Assembly (NCBI GenBank): GCA_035637315.1
Contig: DASPXK010000278.1
Coordinates: 1 to 10,683, forward strand
Length of the DNA: 10,683 nucleotides
Direction of reading: 5' to 3'
From: DASPXK01 sp035637315
GTDB taxonomy: Bacteria > Chloroflexota > UBA6077 > JACCZL01
This document shows, piece by piece, positions 1-6,181 of the stretch (its first letter is position 1; the number at the start of each line of letters is the position of its first letter). A program made the position numbers and the translations under genes. Under the pieces are notes generated by a model. It was not told where the DNA came from, did not search any database, and saw only the letters and a list, made by a program, of their open reading frames with translations.

Positions 1-1071
1 GCTGCTCGACGGGAGGAGCTCCCAGCTTCAGATTCACGTATCGCAGAGGGCACCCTGAGCCTGCCGGCGGGACCTTCGAACGGAGCGCTGCTCGAGGCGC
101 GCGGCCTGAAGAAATACTTTCCGGCCGGCGGCCTGATCGGGCCCTGGCAGGCGCGCGGCTGGGTCAAGGCGGTCGACGGCGTCGATTTTGCCATCGCCCC
201 AGGTGAGACGCTCGGCCTGGTGGGGGAATCCGGCTGCGGCAAGACGACGACGGTCAAGTTGATCCTGCTACTGGAGAGGCCGACGGCCGGATCGATCCGC
301 TTCGAGGGCCGAGACGTCTCGGAGCTTCGCGGGCAGGACTTGTTGGCGTACCGGCGCTCGGTCCAAGCGGTCTTTCAAGACCCGTACAGCTCGCTCAGCC
401 CGCGGATGCGCGTTGGCGACATCATCGCGGAGCCCCTCGAAGCCCAGGACCGGCTCTCCAGCCAGGCGATCCGCGCCCGAGTTGGCGAGTCGCTCGAGCT
501 CGTCGGCTTGACCGCCGAGCAGGCCCGCCTCTTTCCACATGAGTTCAGCGGTGGTCAACGGCAGCGCATAGCCATCGCCCGCGCTATCGGCACATCGGCC
601 CGCCTGATCGTCCTCGACGAGCCCGTCTCGGCGCTCGACGTCTCCATTCGGGCCCAGATCATGAACCTGTTGGAGGACCTTCAGCGGCGCCTCGGGATCA
701 GCTACCTCTTCATTGGCCACGACCTCGCCACGGTGACCCACATCAGCCACCGCATCGCGGTGATGTACCTGGGCAAGATCGTCGAGGTCGCGGACAGCCA
801 GGATCTGTGTGCTGATCCCCACCATCCCTACACCAGGGCGCTGTTCGCCGCGGCCCTGCCAATCTACCCGGACGACCGGGGCGAGGAGCTCGTCGTCTCC
901 GGCGAGGTGCCGAGCGCCCTCAATCCTCCCACGGGCTGTCGCTTCCATCCGCGCTGTCCGTTCGCGATGCCCCGCTGCTCAGAGAGCCCCCCGGAGCTCA
1001 AGTCTGTGGGCCCCGGAACGTTCGTCGCCTGCTATCTGTATGAAGACGGCAGGGCGCTGGATGATGTATAA
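1..1071 (+). CDS. Oligopeptide/dipeptide ABC transporter ATP-binding protein, DppF/OppF type (5' partial)
   Basis: Cytoplasmic ATPase subunit that powers import of peptides or similar solutes through a Dpp/Opp-type permease. The frame is open from base 1 to the TAA at 1069-1071 (356 codons). No ATG, GTG or TTG lies in frame before codon 74, which is already inside the P-loop, so the true start is just left of the window. Visible in order (codon numbers from base 1): Walker A GESGCGKTT at 75-83, Q-loop VFQDP at about 124-128, ABC signature FSGGQRQR at 182-189, Walker B LIVLDEP at 202-208, switch His in GHDLA at about 241. The C-terminal oligopeptide-transporter extension follows, with HHPYTRAL and four cysteines spaced C-x5-C-x6-C...C (GCRFHPRC, PRC, AC); in some family members these hold an iron-sulfur cluster. 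The length matches the family, so only a few residues are missing. The permease and binding-protein genes would lie upstream. The function class is firm; the substrate is unknown. Confidence 0.93.
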   Translation, partial: AARREELPASDSRIAEGTLSLPAGPSNGALLEARGLKKYFPAGGLIGPWQARGWVKAVDGVDFAIAPGETLGLVGESGCGKTTTVKLILLLERPTAGSIRFEGRDVSELRGQDLLAYRRSVQAVFQDPYSSLSPRMRVGDIIAEPLEAQDRLSSQAIRARVGESLELVGLTAEQARLFPHEFSGGQRQRIAIARAIGTSARLIVLDEPVSALDVSIRAQIMNLLEDLQRRLGISYLFIGHDLATVTHISHRIAVMYLGKIVEVADSQDLCADPHHPYTRALFAAALPIYPDDRGEELVVSGEVPSALNPPTGCRFHPRCPFAMPRCSESPPELKSVGPGTFVACYLYEDGRALDDV

Positions 1072-1095
1072 TCGCCAAGAAACGACGTATAGTCC
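1066..1095 (+). promoter_or_regulatory. Candidate antitoxin operator: direct repeat GTATA(A/G)TC
   Basis: GTATAATC at 1066-1073 and GTATAGTC at 1087-1094 match at 7 of 8 bases. Their starts are 21 bp apart, close to two helical turns. The repeat covers the candidate -10 region. Ribbon-helix-helix antitoxins commonly repress their own operon by binding paired sites at the promoter, so this is a reasonable operator. An 8-bp palindrome TCCCGGGA at 1093-1100, next to the ribosome binding site, is an alternative. Inference from position and spacing only. Confidence 0.35.
1067..1072 (+). promoter_or_regulatory. Candidate -10 box (TATAAT) for the vapBC pair
   Basis: A perfect TATAAT hexamer overlaps the stop codon of the ABC ATPase gene. 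It would start transcription near 1079, giving a leader of about 30 nt before the GTG at 1109. No good -35 is seen (best weak match TGAAGA at 1041-1046, spacer 20). AT-rich hexamers are rare in this GC-rich window, which favours a real promoter. A second, weaker hexamer TATAGT lies at 1088-1093. Confidence 0.5.
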
Positions 1096-1097
1096 CG

Positions 1098-1102
1098 GGA
1101 GG
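1098..1102 (+). promoter_or_regulatory. Ribosome binding site that selects the GTG start of vapB
   Basis: GGAGG lies 6 nt before the GTG at 1109 but 15 nt before the in-frame ATG at 1118. The optimal spacing to GTG favours the longer protein beginning M-A-K-M-H-R-T. Confidence 0.6.
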
Positions 1103-1108
1103 GGCGGC

Positions 1109-1366
1109 GTGGCGAAGATGCATCGTACCCAGATCTATCTCGATCCGGAGCTGGCCGAGTCGCTGGACCGCCTCGCGGGGCAGCGCGGAACTTCACGCGC
1201 GGAGCTTATCCGCGAGGCTGCCCGCCAGTTGCTTGCCGAGGCGGAGACGCCCGAGGAGGACTCAATTCTCGGACTCGCGGGGATCGGCCATAGCGGGCTG
1301 TCCGACGTCGCAGACCGGCACGACGATTATCTGGTCGAGGACGAGATACGTTCATGGTCCCGGTGA
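1109..1366 (+). CDS. VapB-type antitoxin, ribbon-helix-helix (CopG/Arc-like) DNA-binding protein
   Basis: 85-residue protein that should neutralise the PIN-domain ribonuclease encoded next to it and repress the shared promoter. The N-terminal part has the ribbon-helix-helix pattern: a strand RTQIYLDPEL at residues 6-15, a helix SLDRLAGQRG, then the turn and second helix TSRAELIREAARQLLA. The acidic C-terminal tail, with SDVADRHDDYLVEDE, resembles the toxin-wrapping tails of VapB proteins. The GTG start is chosen for its ribosome binding site; ATG 1118 would give 82 residues. The 3' end overlaps the toxin gene by 13 nt, the usual order and coupling for a toxin-antitoxin pair. The specific VapB label rests on the partner gene; the DNA-binding fold is clear. 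Confidence 0.87.
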   Translation: MAKMHRTQIYLDPELAESLDRLAGQRGTSRAELIREAARQLLAEAETPEEDSILGLAGIGHSGLSDVADRHDDYLVEDEIRSWSR

Positions 1367-1785
1367 GGATCAGACACGGGGTGTTCGTCGATTCGTCAGC
1401 CTGGTACGCGGTTGCCGACGCCAGCGATGGCAGCCATCCCGCCGCGGCACGGCGTTTGCGCCGAGTCACGCAGACGCGCCGACCCCTCGTGACTACCAAT
1501 CACGTCGTCGGCGAATCGTATACGCTGCTGCTGAGAAGACTCGGCTCCGAAGCGGCACACGATTACTTGCGGCGGATCCGCCGCGATCGATACGTGCATA
1601 AGGTCTACGTCCCCGAGGCCTGGGAGGAGGCTGCCGAGCGACTGCTGGAGCAGTACGACGATCAGCCCTTCAGCTACGTCGACGCCACGTCGTTCGTCGC
1701 GATGCGCCGCCTCGGTATTGAGGAGGCCCTGGCGTTCGACCGCGACTTCCTCATCGCCGGCTTCACACTCGTTGGCGACGGGTAA
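1354..1785 (+). CDS. VapC-type toxin, PIN-domain ribonuclease
   Basis: 143-residue PIN-domain protein, expected to be a magnesium-dependent endoribonuclease that cuts RNA (often tRNA or rRNA in this family) when free of antitoxin. The acidic catalytic residues are present: D13 in FVDSSAWYA, E54 in NHVVGESYTLL, D110 in SYVDATSF, and D129/D131 in ALAFDRDF. The length is normal and nothing is broken, so the toxin looks active. The ATG at 1354 has a GAGGA 12 nt upstream inside vapB and overlaps vapB by 13 nt. An in-frame GTG at 1363 overlaps the vapB stop (GTGA) and is an alternative start, as is GTG 1381, just before the first catalytic Asp. The target RNA cannot be read from sequence. Confidence 0.9.
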   Translation: MVPVRIRHGVFVDSSAWYAVADASDGSHPAAARRLRRVTQTRRPLVTTNHVVGESYTLLLRRLGSEAAHDYLRRIRRDRYVHKVYVPEAWEEAAERLLEQYDDQPFSYVDATSFVAMRRLGIEEALAFDRDFLIAGFTLVGDG

Positions 1786-1797
1786 GCCCACGCGATC

Positions 1798-1803
1798 GGG
1801 AGG
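1798..1803 (+). promoter_or_regulatory. Ribosome binding site selecting GTG 1814
   Basis: GGGAGG ends 10 nt before the GTG at 1814. The same frame is open further upstream inside vapC, but that part is only the antisense-like shadow of the toxin frame. The site and the protein homology both support the GTG. Confidence 0.55.
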
Positions 1804-1813
1804 TCCGCGGCCA

Positions 1814-2107
1814 GTGACGATCCCCACCATTCTGCCCGATGTCGACGAGGAGGTCCGCAGTCGCCTCCTGGCCCTTCCGCCGTTCAAGGTGATCGTGCTC
1901 GACTGCCAATGCCACACGTTCGACGACGTCGAGCTGGCGCTGTGTCGGATTATCCCGGGCATGACGCGAGCCAAGGCCCATCAGCACGCCTGGGAGATCC
2001 ACACAGCTGGCGCCTCAGTGGTCGCCCGAGCGCCGAAGGAGCGCGCCGAGCTGTATGGTGAGCAGCTCGCCACCCGCGGCCTGCGGGTCAGCATCGAGCC
2101 GGACTGA
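1814..2107 (+). CDS. ClpS-like adaptor protein (divergent)
   Basis: 97-residue protein with a ClpS fold pattern. ClpS binds proteins bearing N-degrons and passes them to the ClpAP or ClpCP protease. A short N-terminal tail is followed by PPFKVIVL at 22-29, TFDDVELAL, a helix TRAKAHQHAWEIHTAG, and a closing RVSIEPD, which align with E. coli ClpS from YKVILV to the C-terminal CTLE. The pocket histidine is kept (H63, equivalent to E. coli His66). The usual Asn-Asp-Asp that grips the substrate amino group reads D30-C31-Q32, and the pocket methionines align with F36 and A59. Substrate choice may therefore differ from canonical ClpS. The stop TGA overlaps the next ATG by one base (TGATG), implying coupled translation with the PHP protein. 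The family is fairly sure; N-degron binding is not. Confidence 0.78.
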   Translation: MTIPTILPDVDEEVRSRLLALPPFKVIVLDCQCHTFDDVELALCRIIPGMTRAKAHQHAWEIHTAGASVVARAPKERAELYGEQLATRGLRVSIEPD

Positions 2108-3012
2108 TGTGGCTCAGGGGCAACACCCACACCCATACGACGTACAGCGACGGCGACAGCCCACCGGAGGTCGTCGTCGACTGGTACGCCGAGCACGGCT
2201 ACGATTTCCTGTTTCTGACCGACCACAACATCCTGATCCCCGAGGACCACCTGGCTGGCCTGCAGCGGCCAGGCCTCGCCGTCTGGCAGGGCGAGGAGAT
2301 CACCATGGCGGCCGTGCACGTCAATGGGCTGGGCCTGCAGCAGGTCGTGATGCCCGAGGAGCCGGGTGCCAGCGCGGCTGAGGCGGGGATTTCCAGAAGC
2401 GCCGTGGAGCGGATCGGCTGGGCAGTCGAACAGGTCGAAGCACAGGATGGCGCCGCCGCGGTCAACCATCCGAACTACCTCTGGAAGCTGACCGCCGAGG
2501 ATATGCTGGCGAGTGGTAAATTCCCGCTGCTCGAGATCTCCAACGGCCATCCGCTCTCGTTCAACGACGGCGACGATGTCCATCCATCCGTCGAGCAGAT
2601 GTGGGATCGGCTGCTCACTGCCGGGCAGCGGGCTTGGGGCGTCGCGTCTGACGACGCCCACCACTTCACAACCTGGGGGTCAGATCGGTCCAACCCGGGT
2701 CGCGGCTGGCTGTACGTGCAGTCCGACTCGACGCGGCTGCCCGACTGCCTGGATGCGCTGCGCGAAGGGCGCTTCTGTGCCTCGAGTGGCCCGGAGCTGT
2801 CCGACTACCGAGGCTCGCGCGCCGAGATCGCGCTCGACCTGGCATGCGACCGCGCCCAGGTCGACCTGGTCGGGTTAGAGGGGCGCGTCCTCGAGACCAT
2901 CGATACTGAAAGCGCTCGCTTCGATTTGAGGCGATACAAGTCACCGTACGTTCGCATCCGGGCTACTGACTCGGCGGGGCGCCGTCTGTGGACCCAGCCG
3001 GTCTTCCTGTAG
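2107..3012 (+). CDS. PHP-domain metal-dependent phosphoesterase
   Basis: 301-residue protein of the polymerase-and-histidinol-phosphatase (PHP) superfamily, likely hydrolysing a phosphate ester or nucleotide with bound divalent metals. Metal-ligand motifs are visible: H8 and H10 in NTHTHTTYSDGD, D39-H40 in FLTDHN, E63/E64 in QGEEIT, H71 in AVHVNG, H121 in VNHPNY, and D182, D183, H185 in VASDDAHHF. This is a complete PHP set, so it looks catalytically competent. The region after about residue 215 is a small beta-rich tail (RAEIALDLACDRAQVDL, then YVRIRATDSAGRRLW), also common in stand-alone PHP proteins. It is neither a DNA polymerase nor a HisJ by context. No clear ribosome binding site precedes it; the ATG overlaps the ClpS-like stop codon. 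The substrate is unknown. Confidence 0.87.
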   Translation: MWLRGNTHTHTTYSDGDSPPEVVVDWYAEHGYDFLFLTDHNILIPEDHLAGLQRPGLAVWQGEEITMAAVHVNGLGLQQVVMPEEPGASAAEAGISRSAVERIGWAVEQVEAQDGAAAVNHPNYLWKLTAEDMLASGKFPLLEISNGHPLSFNDGDDVHPSVEQMWDRLLTAGQRAWGVASDDAHHFTTWGSDRSNPGRGWLYVQSDSTRLPDCLDALREGRFCASSGPELSDYRGSRAEIALDLACDRAQVDLVGLEGRVLETIDTESARFDLRRYKSPYVRIRATDSAGRRLWTQPVFL

Positions 3013-3019
3013 ACCAACC

Positions 3020-3060
3020 AGCCCTCACCCCCAAACCCCTCTCCCTCAAGGGATAGGGGG
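3020..3060. repeat. GC-rich imperfect palindrome (REP-like) between PHP and glycosyltransferase genes
   Basis: Arms CCCCTCTCCC (3036-3045) and GGGATAGGGG (3050-3059) pair over 10 bp with one mismatch around a TCAA loop, preceded by a C-rich run (CCCTCACCCCC) at 3022-3032. No T-tract follows, so it is not a textbook rho-independent terminator, although it could slow RNA polymerase after the PHP gene. From general knowledge, C-rich palindromes of this style occur as scattered intergenic repeats in Chloroflexota and other bacteria. Whether this is such a repeat needs a genome comparison. Confidence 0.5.
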
Positions 3061-3077
3061 AGTACGGCCCACTCGGC

Positions 3078-3106
3078 TTGTCCCGATATCAGGGCGTGGC
3101 TATACT
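3078..3106 (+). promoter_or_regulatory. Candidate sigma-70 promoter of the polysaccharide operon
   Basis: TTGTCC (3078-3083) and TATACT (3101-3106) are separated by exactly 17 bp, matching 4/6 and 5/6 bases of the TTGACA and TATAAT consensus. Predicted start is near 3113, about 40 nt before the ATG at 3153. This is the only sizeable gap before a run of overlapping genes, where an operon promoter is expected. A 7-bp hairpin (arms 3115-3121 and 3125-3131, loop TTG, one G-T pair) would sit at the extreme 5' end of the transcript. Confidence 0.5.
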
Positions 3107-3152
3107 TGGTCCGCGTCCGCCTTGGGCGGGCCACCGCACCCGTCGAGGGATC

Positions 3153-4331
3153 ATGCCCGAGAAGCTGAGGGTCCTGCGGGCCATCACGCGGTTGAACATC
3201 GGCGGCCCGGCGATCCACGCGATCCTTCTGACCCAAGGCCTTCAGAACCAGCGGTTCTCTTCGGTCCTCGTGACCGGCCTCGAGGAACCCCACGAAGGGA
3301 CCATGCGCGACTTGGCGGCCGCTCATGGAGTTTTGCCGTTGGTCCTCGAAGAGCTCGGCCGTGAGGTCAGTCCGGCCAACGACTTACGCGCAACCCTCAG
3401 GATGTACCGGCTGATTCGCCGCCTGCGGCCACACATCCTTCACACCCACATGGCCAAGGCCGGCACCGCCGGCCGGCTGGCCGGGCTGCTGGCGAGAGTG
3501 CCGATCGTCGTGCATACGTTCCACGGACACACCTTCCACAGCTATTTCGGGCCAACCAGGACGGCGCTCTTCTTGCAGATCGAGCGCCTTCTGGCGCGCT
3601 TCACCGACCGCATCGTCGCCGTCGGCGAAGACCAGCGCCGCGAGATCGCGGCCTACGGAGTAGCGCCAGCCAGCAAGATCGTGTCGATCCCACTCGGGCT
3701 GGAGATTGAGCAACTGCTCGACGCCGAGCGGGAGCGTGGCCAGCTCAAGGCGGAGCTGGGCCTGAACGGCCGCAGCAAACTCGTCGGCATCATCGCCAGG
3801 CTGGTGCCGATCAAGGCCCACGAGGTATTCCTGGAGGCTGCCGCGCGCGTGCGCCGCGAGTCACCCGAGAGCTACTTCCTCGTCATAGGAGATGGGGAAC
3901 GGCGCGCGGAGCTGGAGCGGCTCGCGGGGCAGCTGGGGCTTGGAAGCTCGGTGCGCTTCTTGGGCTGGCGCGGCGACATGAAGCGGGTGTACGCCGATCT
4001 TGACGTGGTTGCCCTGTCGTCGAACAACGAGGGCTCGCCGGTTGCGCTGATCGAGGCGATGGCCGCGGCCAGGCCAGTGGTCGCAACCAGGGTTGGCGGT
4101 GTGGGCGAGGTGGTCCAGGATGGCCGGACCGGCCTGCTGGTCCCGCCACGCGAGCCAGATGCTCTTGCACGAGGAATCCTCGAGCTGCTGCGCGCTCCGG
4201 AGCGAGCCGAGCAACTCGGGCAGGCGGGTCGCCAGCGCGTCTATCCACGCTACGCCGCCAGTCGGCTGGTAGCCGACGTCGAGCGCCTGTACCTCGACCT
4301 TGCGCGCGACAAGGGCCTGGTGGCGGCTTGA
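3153..4331 (+). CDS. Glycosyltransferase family 4 (GT-B fold)
   Basis: 392-residue cytoplasmic or membrane-associated retaining glycosyltransferase that moves a sugar from a nucleotide donor to a growing lipid-linked glycan. The N-terminal domain has RLNIGGPAIHA at 13-23 (acceptor-side glycine loop), LHTHMAKAGTAGR at 96-108 and HTFHGHTFHSYF at 121-132. The C-terminal domain has IARLVPIKAHEVFLEAA from 214, with the phosphate-binding R216/K221 pair, then IGDGERRAEL, and the E-x7-E motif EGSPVALIE at 293-301, followed by VATRVGGVGEVV. The ATG at 3153 with GAGG 4 nt upstream is preferred over an upstream in-frame TTG at 3078, which lies in the promoter. It is the first gene of the operon and ends in a 4-nt overlap (TTGA) with the next. 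Donor and acceptor sugars cannot be assigned. Confidence 0.92.
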   Translation: MPEKLRVLRAITRLNIGGPAIHAILLTQGLQNQRFSSVLVTGLEEPHEGTMRDLAAAHGVLPLVLEELGREVSPANDLRATLRMYRLIRRLRPHILHTHMAKAGTAGRLAGLLARVPIVVHTFHGHTFHSYFGPTRTALFLQIERLLARFTDRIVAVGEDQRREIAAYGVAPASKIVSIPLGLEIEQLLDAERERGQLKAELGLNGRSKLVGIIARLVPIKAHEVFLEAAARVRRESPESYFLVIGDGERRAELERLAGQLGLGSSVRFLGWRGDMKRVYADLDVVALSSNNEGSPVALIEAMAAARPVVATRVGGVGEVVQDGRTGLLVPPREPDALARGILELLRAPERAEQLGQAGRQRVYPRYAASRLVADVERLYLDLARDKGLVAA

Positions 4332-6181
4332 GCGGCCAGCCGGCGATTCTAATCCAGCTGCTGTCCGGTGCGCTGGCGCTTGGGCTGGCGATGCTCCTGA
4401 CGCCCGCGGCGGGGCGGCTGGCGGGCCGGATCGGACTGGTATCCCACCCGCGCGGCGACCGCTGGCACCGTTCGCCCACGCCCCTGTTGGGTGGCGTCGC
4501 TATCTTCCTGGCGATCGTGCCTCTGTTCCTGCTGGTGCCCCAGCCGGTCCAGGCCCATCCCTTCGACCGGTTTGGCGGTCTGCTCCTGGGGGGGACGCTG
4601 ATCTTCGCGCTTGGCCTGTTCGACGACATTCGGACGCTGCCGCCGTACACCAAGCTGCTGGGCCAGATCGTGGCGGCCTGCGTGGTCGTAGCCGGACTGC
4701 CGATCGGCAAGTTCATGCCCTGGTCGGTGCTGGTGGTGCCGGTCACGATCTTCTGGATCGTCGGGGTGACCAACGCCTTCAACTTGCTGGATAACATGGA
4801 CGGCTTGTCGGCCGGCATCGCCGCGATCGTGGCGCTGACGCTGTTTGCGTACAACTACCTTCAGGGTGATCAGCAGACGGCGCTGCTCTGCCTGCTGATC
4901 GCCGGCGCTGCCGGCGGGTTCCTGGTCTTCAACTTCAACCCGGCTCGGATCTTCATGGGCGACTCGGGCAGCCTGCTGGTGGGCTACCTCCTGAGCGGGA
5001 TGGTGGTCCTGGGCGCGGCCAAGGCGACCTCAGAGCTGGCCCTGGCGCTCCTGGTGCCGGTCGGCGTCATGGCCTTGCCGATCCTGGATACAACGCTCGT
5101 GACGATCATGCGGGCGCTGCACAGTCGCCCGATCTCGCAGGGCGGCCGCGACCATCTCTCGCATCGCCTGGTCGCGCTCGGACTGAACGAGCGGTCGGCG
5201 GTGCTGGTCCTGTACGCGGTGAGTGGGCTCTTCGGCATGCTCGCCGTTACGTCAAACTACGTCGGCGGGCCCGTCACGCTGCTGCTCGGCTCACTGCTCG
5301 GGTTGGGGATCATCTTCTTCGGCATCTACCTTGGCCAGGTGCGTATCTACACCGAGGCGGACTACGAGAAGATCAGCCATGAGCCGAGCATCGTGGGCAA
5401 GCTGGTCGTTGGCGGCACCTGGCTTTACAAGCGCCAGGTGGCCGAGATGGTGCTCGACCTGACGCTGATCTGCCTAGGCCTGCTGGCGGCGTACCTGATT
5501 CGGTTCGAGGGCGGGCTCGAGCGTCGCTTCGTCGAACAGTTCGCGTCGCTGCTGCCGTGGGTGGTCAGCATCAAGCTGGCAACGCTGTTCAGCCTGGGCG
5601 TGTATCGCACCATCTGGCGCTACGTCGGCGTGTCCGACCTCCTGCGGCTGGGCATCGGCAGCTCGCTCGGGTCGGCCATTTCAGCCGTTTGCCTCCAGGT
5701 CGTTTTTCGGGCCGAGGGGGGTGTGCCACGGGCCGTCTTCCTGGTTGACTGGCTCGTCGTGACAGCGCTTCTGATCGGCGCACGGATGTCTTTCAGTCTT
5801 ATCTCGCACGTCCTGGCCCGGCTCCGCCGACGGGATCTGACCCGGGTGCTGATCGTCGGCGCCGGCGACATCGGCGAGCTGGTGCTGCGGGCCATGCAGC
5901 GCAGCCGATCACACGGCTACCGGGTGGTTGGGTTTTTGGACGAGGACCGTGGCAAGCAGGCCCGCGCGATCCATGGCATCCCCGTCCTCGGGCCGACGGC
6001 CAGCCTGCGCGAGGTGGTTGAGTCCAGGGACGTCGACGAGGTGGTGCTGACCGTCGCCGATCGTGATGGCGACGTCGCGGCCGAGTGCGTCCGTCTCGGA
6101 ATCGGTTTTCGGGACGCCGGGACATTTTTCGGGTCTCAACTCGAAGGGGAGCCGCAACGAGTCGAGGCCGGCGCTCGATGA
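4328..6181 (+). CDS. Fusion: WecA/MraY-like polyprenyl-phosphate sugar-1-phosphate transferase plus FlaA1/CapD/WcaJ-type membrane and Rossmann module
   Basis: 617-residue membrane protein with two modules. Residues 1 to about 340 are a multi-pass PNPT (WecA family) enzyme, which loads a sugar-1-phosphate onto a polyprenyl phosphate to start a glycan. Its key motifs are present: SHPRGDRWHRSPTPLLGG at 39-56, D99-D100 in GLFDDIRT, NAFNLLDNMDGL at 149-160, D212 in FMGDSGS, and H276/H279 in RDHLSHR. Residues from about 370 to 617 match the N-terminal part of CapD/WbpM and WcaJ proteins: four membrane segments (about 373-391, 408-426, 440-460, 468-495), including GVYRTIWRY at 424-432, then a Rossmann-like domain with VLIVGAGDIGE at 507-517 and VVGFLDED at 533-540. 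The CapD-type catalytic SDR and the WcaJ-type transferase domain are both absent. The TTG start overlaps the previous stop (TTGA). A WecA-class reaction is likely; the role of the second module is unknown. Confidence 0.88.
   Translation: MSGQPAILIQLLSGALALGLAMLLTPAAGRLAGRIGLVSHPRGDRWHRSPTPLLGGVAIFLAIVPLFLLVPQPVQAHPFDRFGGLLLGGTLIFALGLFDDIRTLPPYTKLLGQIVAACVVVAGLPIGKFMPWSVLVVPVTIFWIVGVTNAFNLLDNMDGLSAGIAAIVALTLFAYNYLQGDQQTALLCLLIAGAAGGFLVFNFNPARIFMGDSGSLLVGYLLSGMVVLGAAKATSELALALLVPVGVMALPILDTTLVTIMRALHSRPISQGGRDHLSHRLVALGLNERSAVLVLYAVSGLFGMLAVTSNYVGGPVTLLLGSLLGLGIIFFGIYLGQVRIYTEADYEKISHEPSIVGKLVVGGTWLYKRQVAEMVLDLTLICLGLLAAYLIRFEGGLERRFVEQFASLLPWVVSIKLATLFSLGVYRTIWRYVGVSDLLRLGIGSSLGSAISAVCLQVVFRAEGGVPRAVFLVDWLVVTALLIGARMSFSLISHVLARLRRRDLTRVLIVGAGDIGELVLRAMQRSRSHGYRVVGFLDEDRGKQARAIHGIPVLGPTASLREVVESRDVDEVVLTVADRDGDVAAECVRLGIGFRDAGTFFGSQLEGEPQRVEAGAR

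Noticed and set aside
268..948. Long open frame on the minus strand opposite the ABC ATPase.
   Set aside because: The plus strand encodes all ABC motifs; the antisense frame is a GC-rich shadow with no recognisable domain.
3883..4854. 323-codon minus-strand frame across the GT4/WecA-like junction.
   Set aside because: Low-complexity Arg/Pro/Ala-rich translation opposite two clear genes; a shadow frame.
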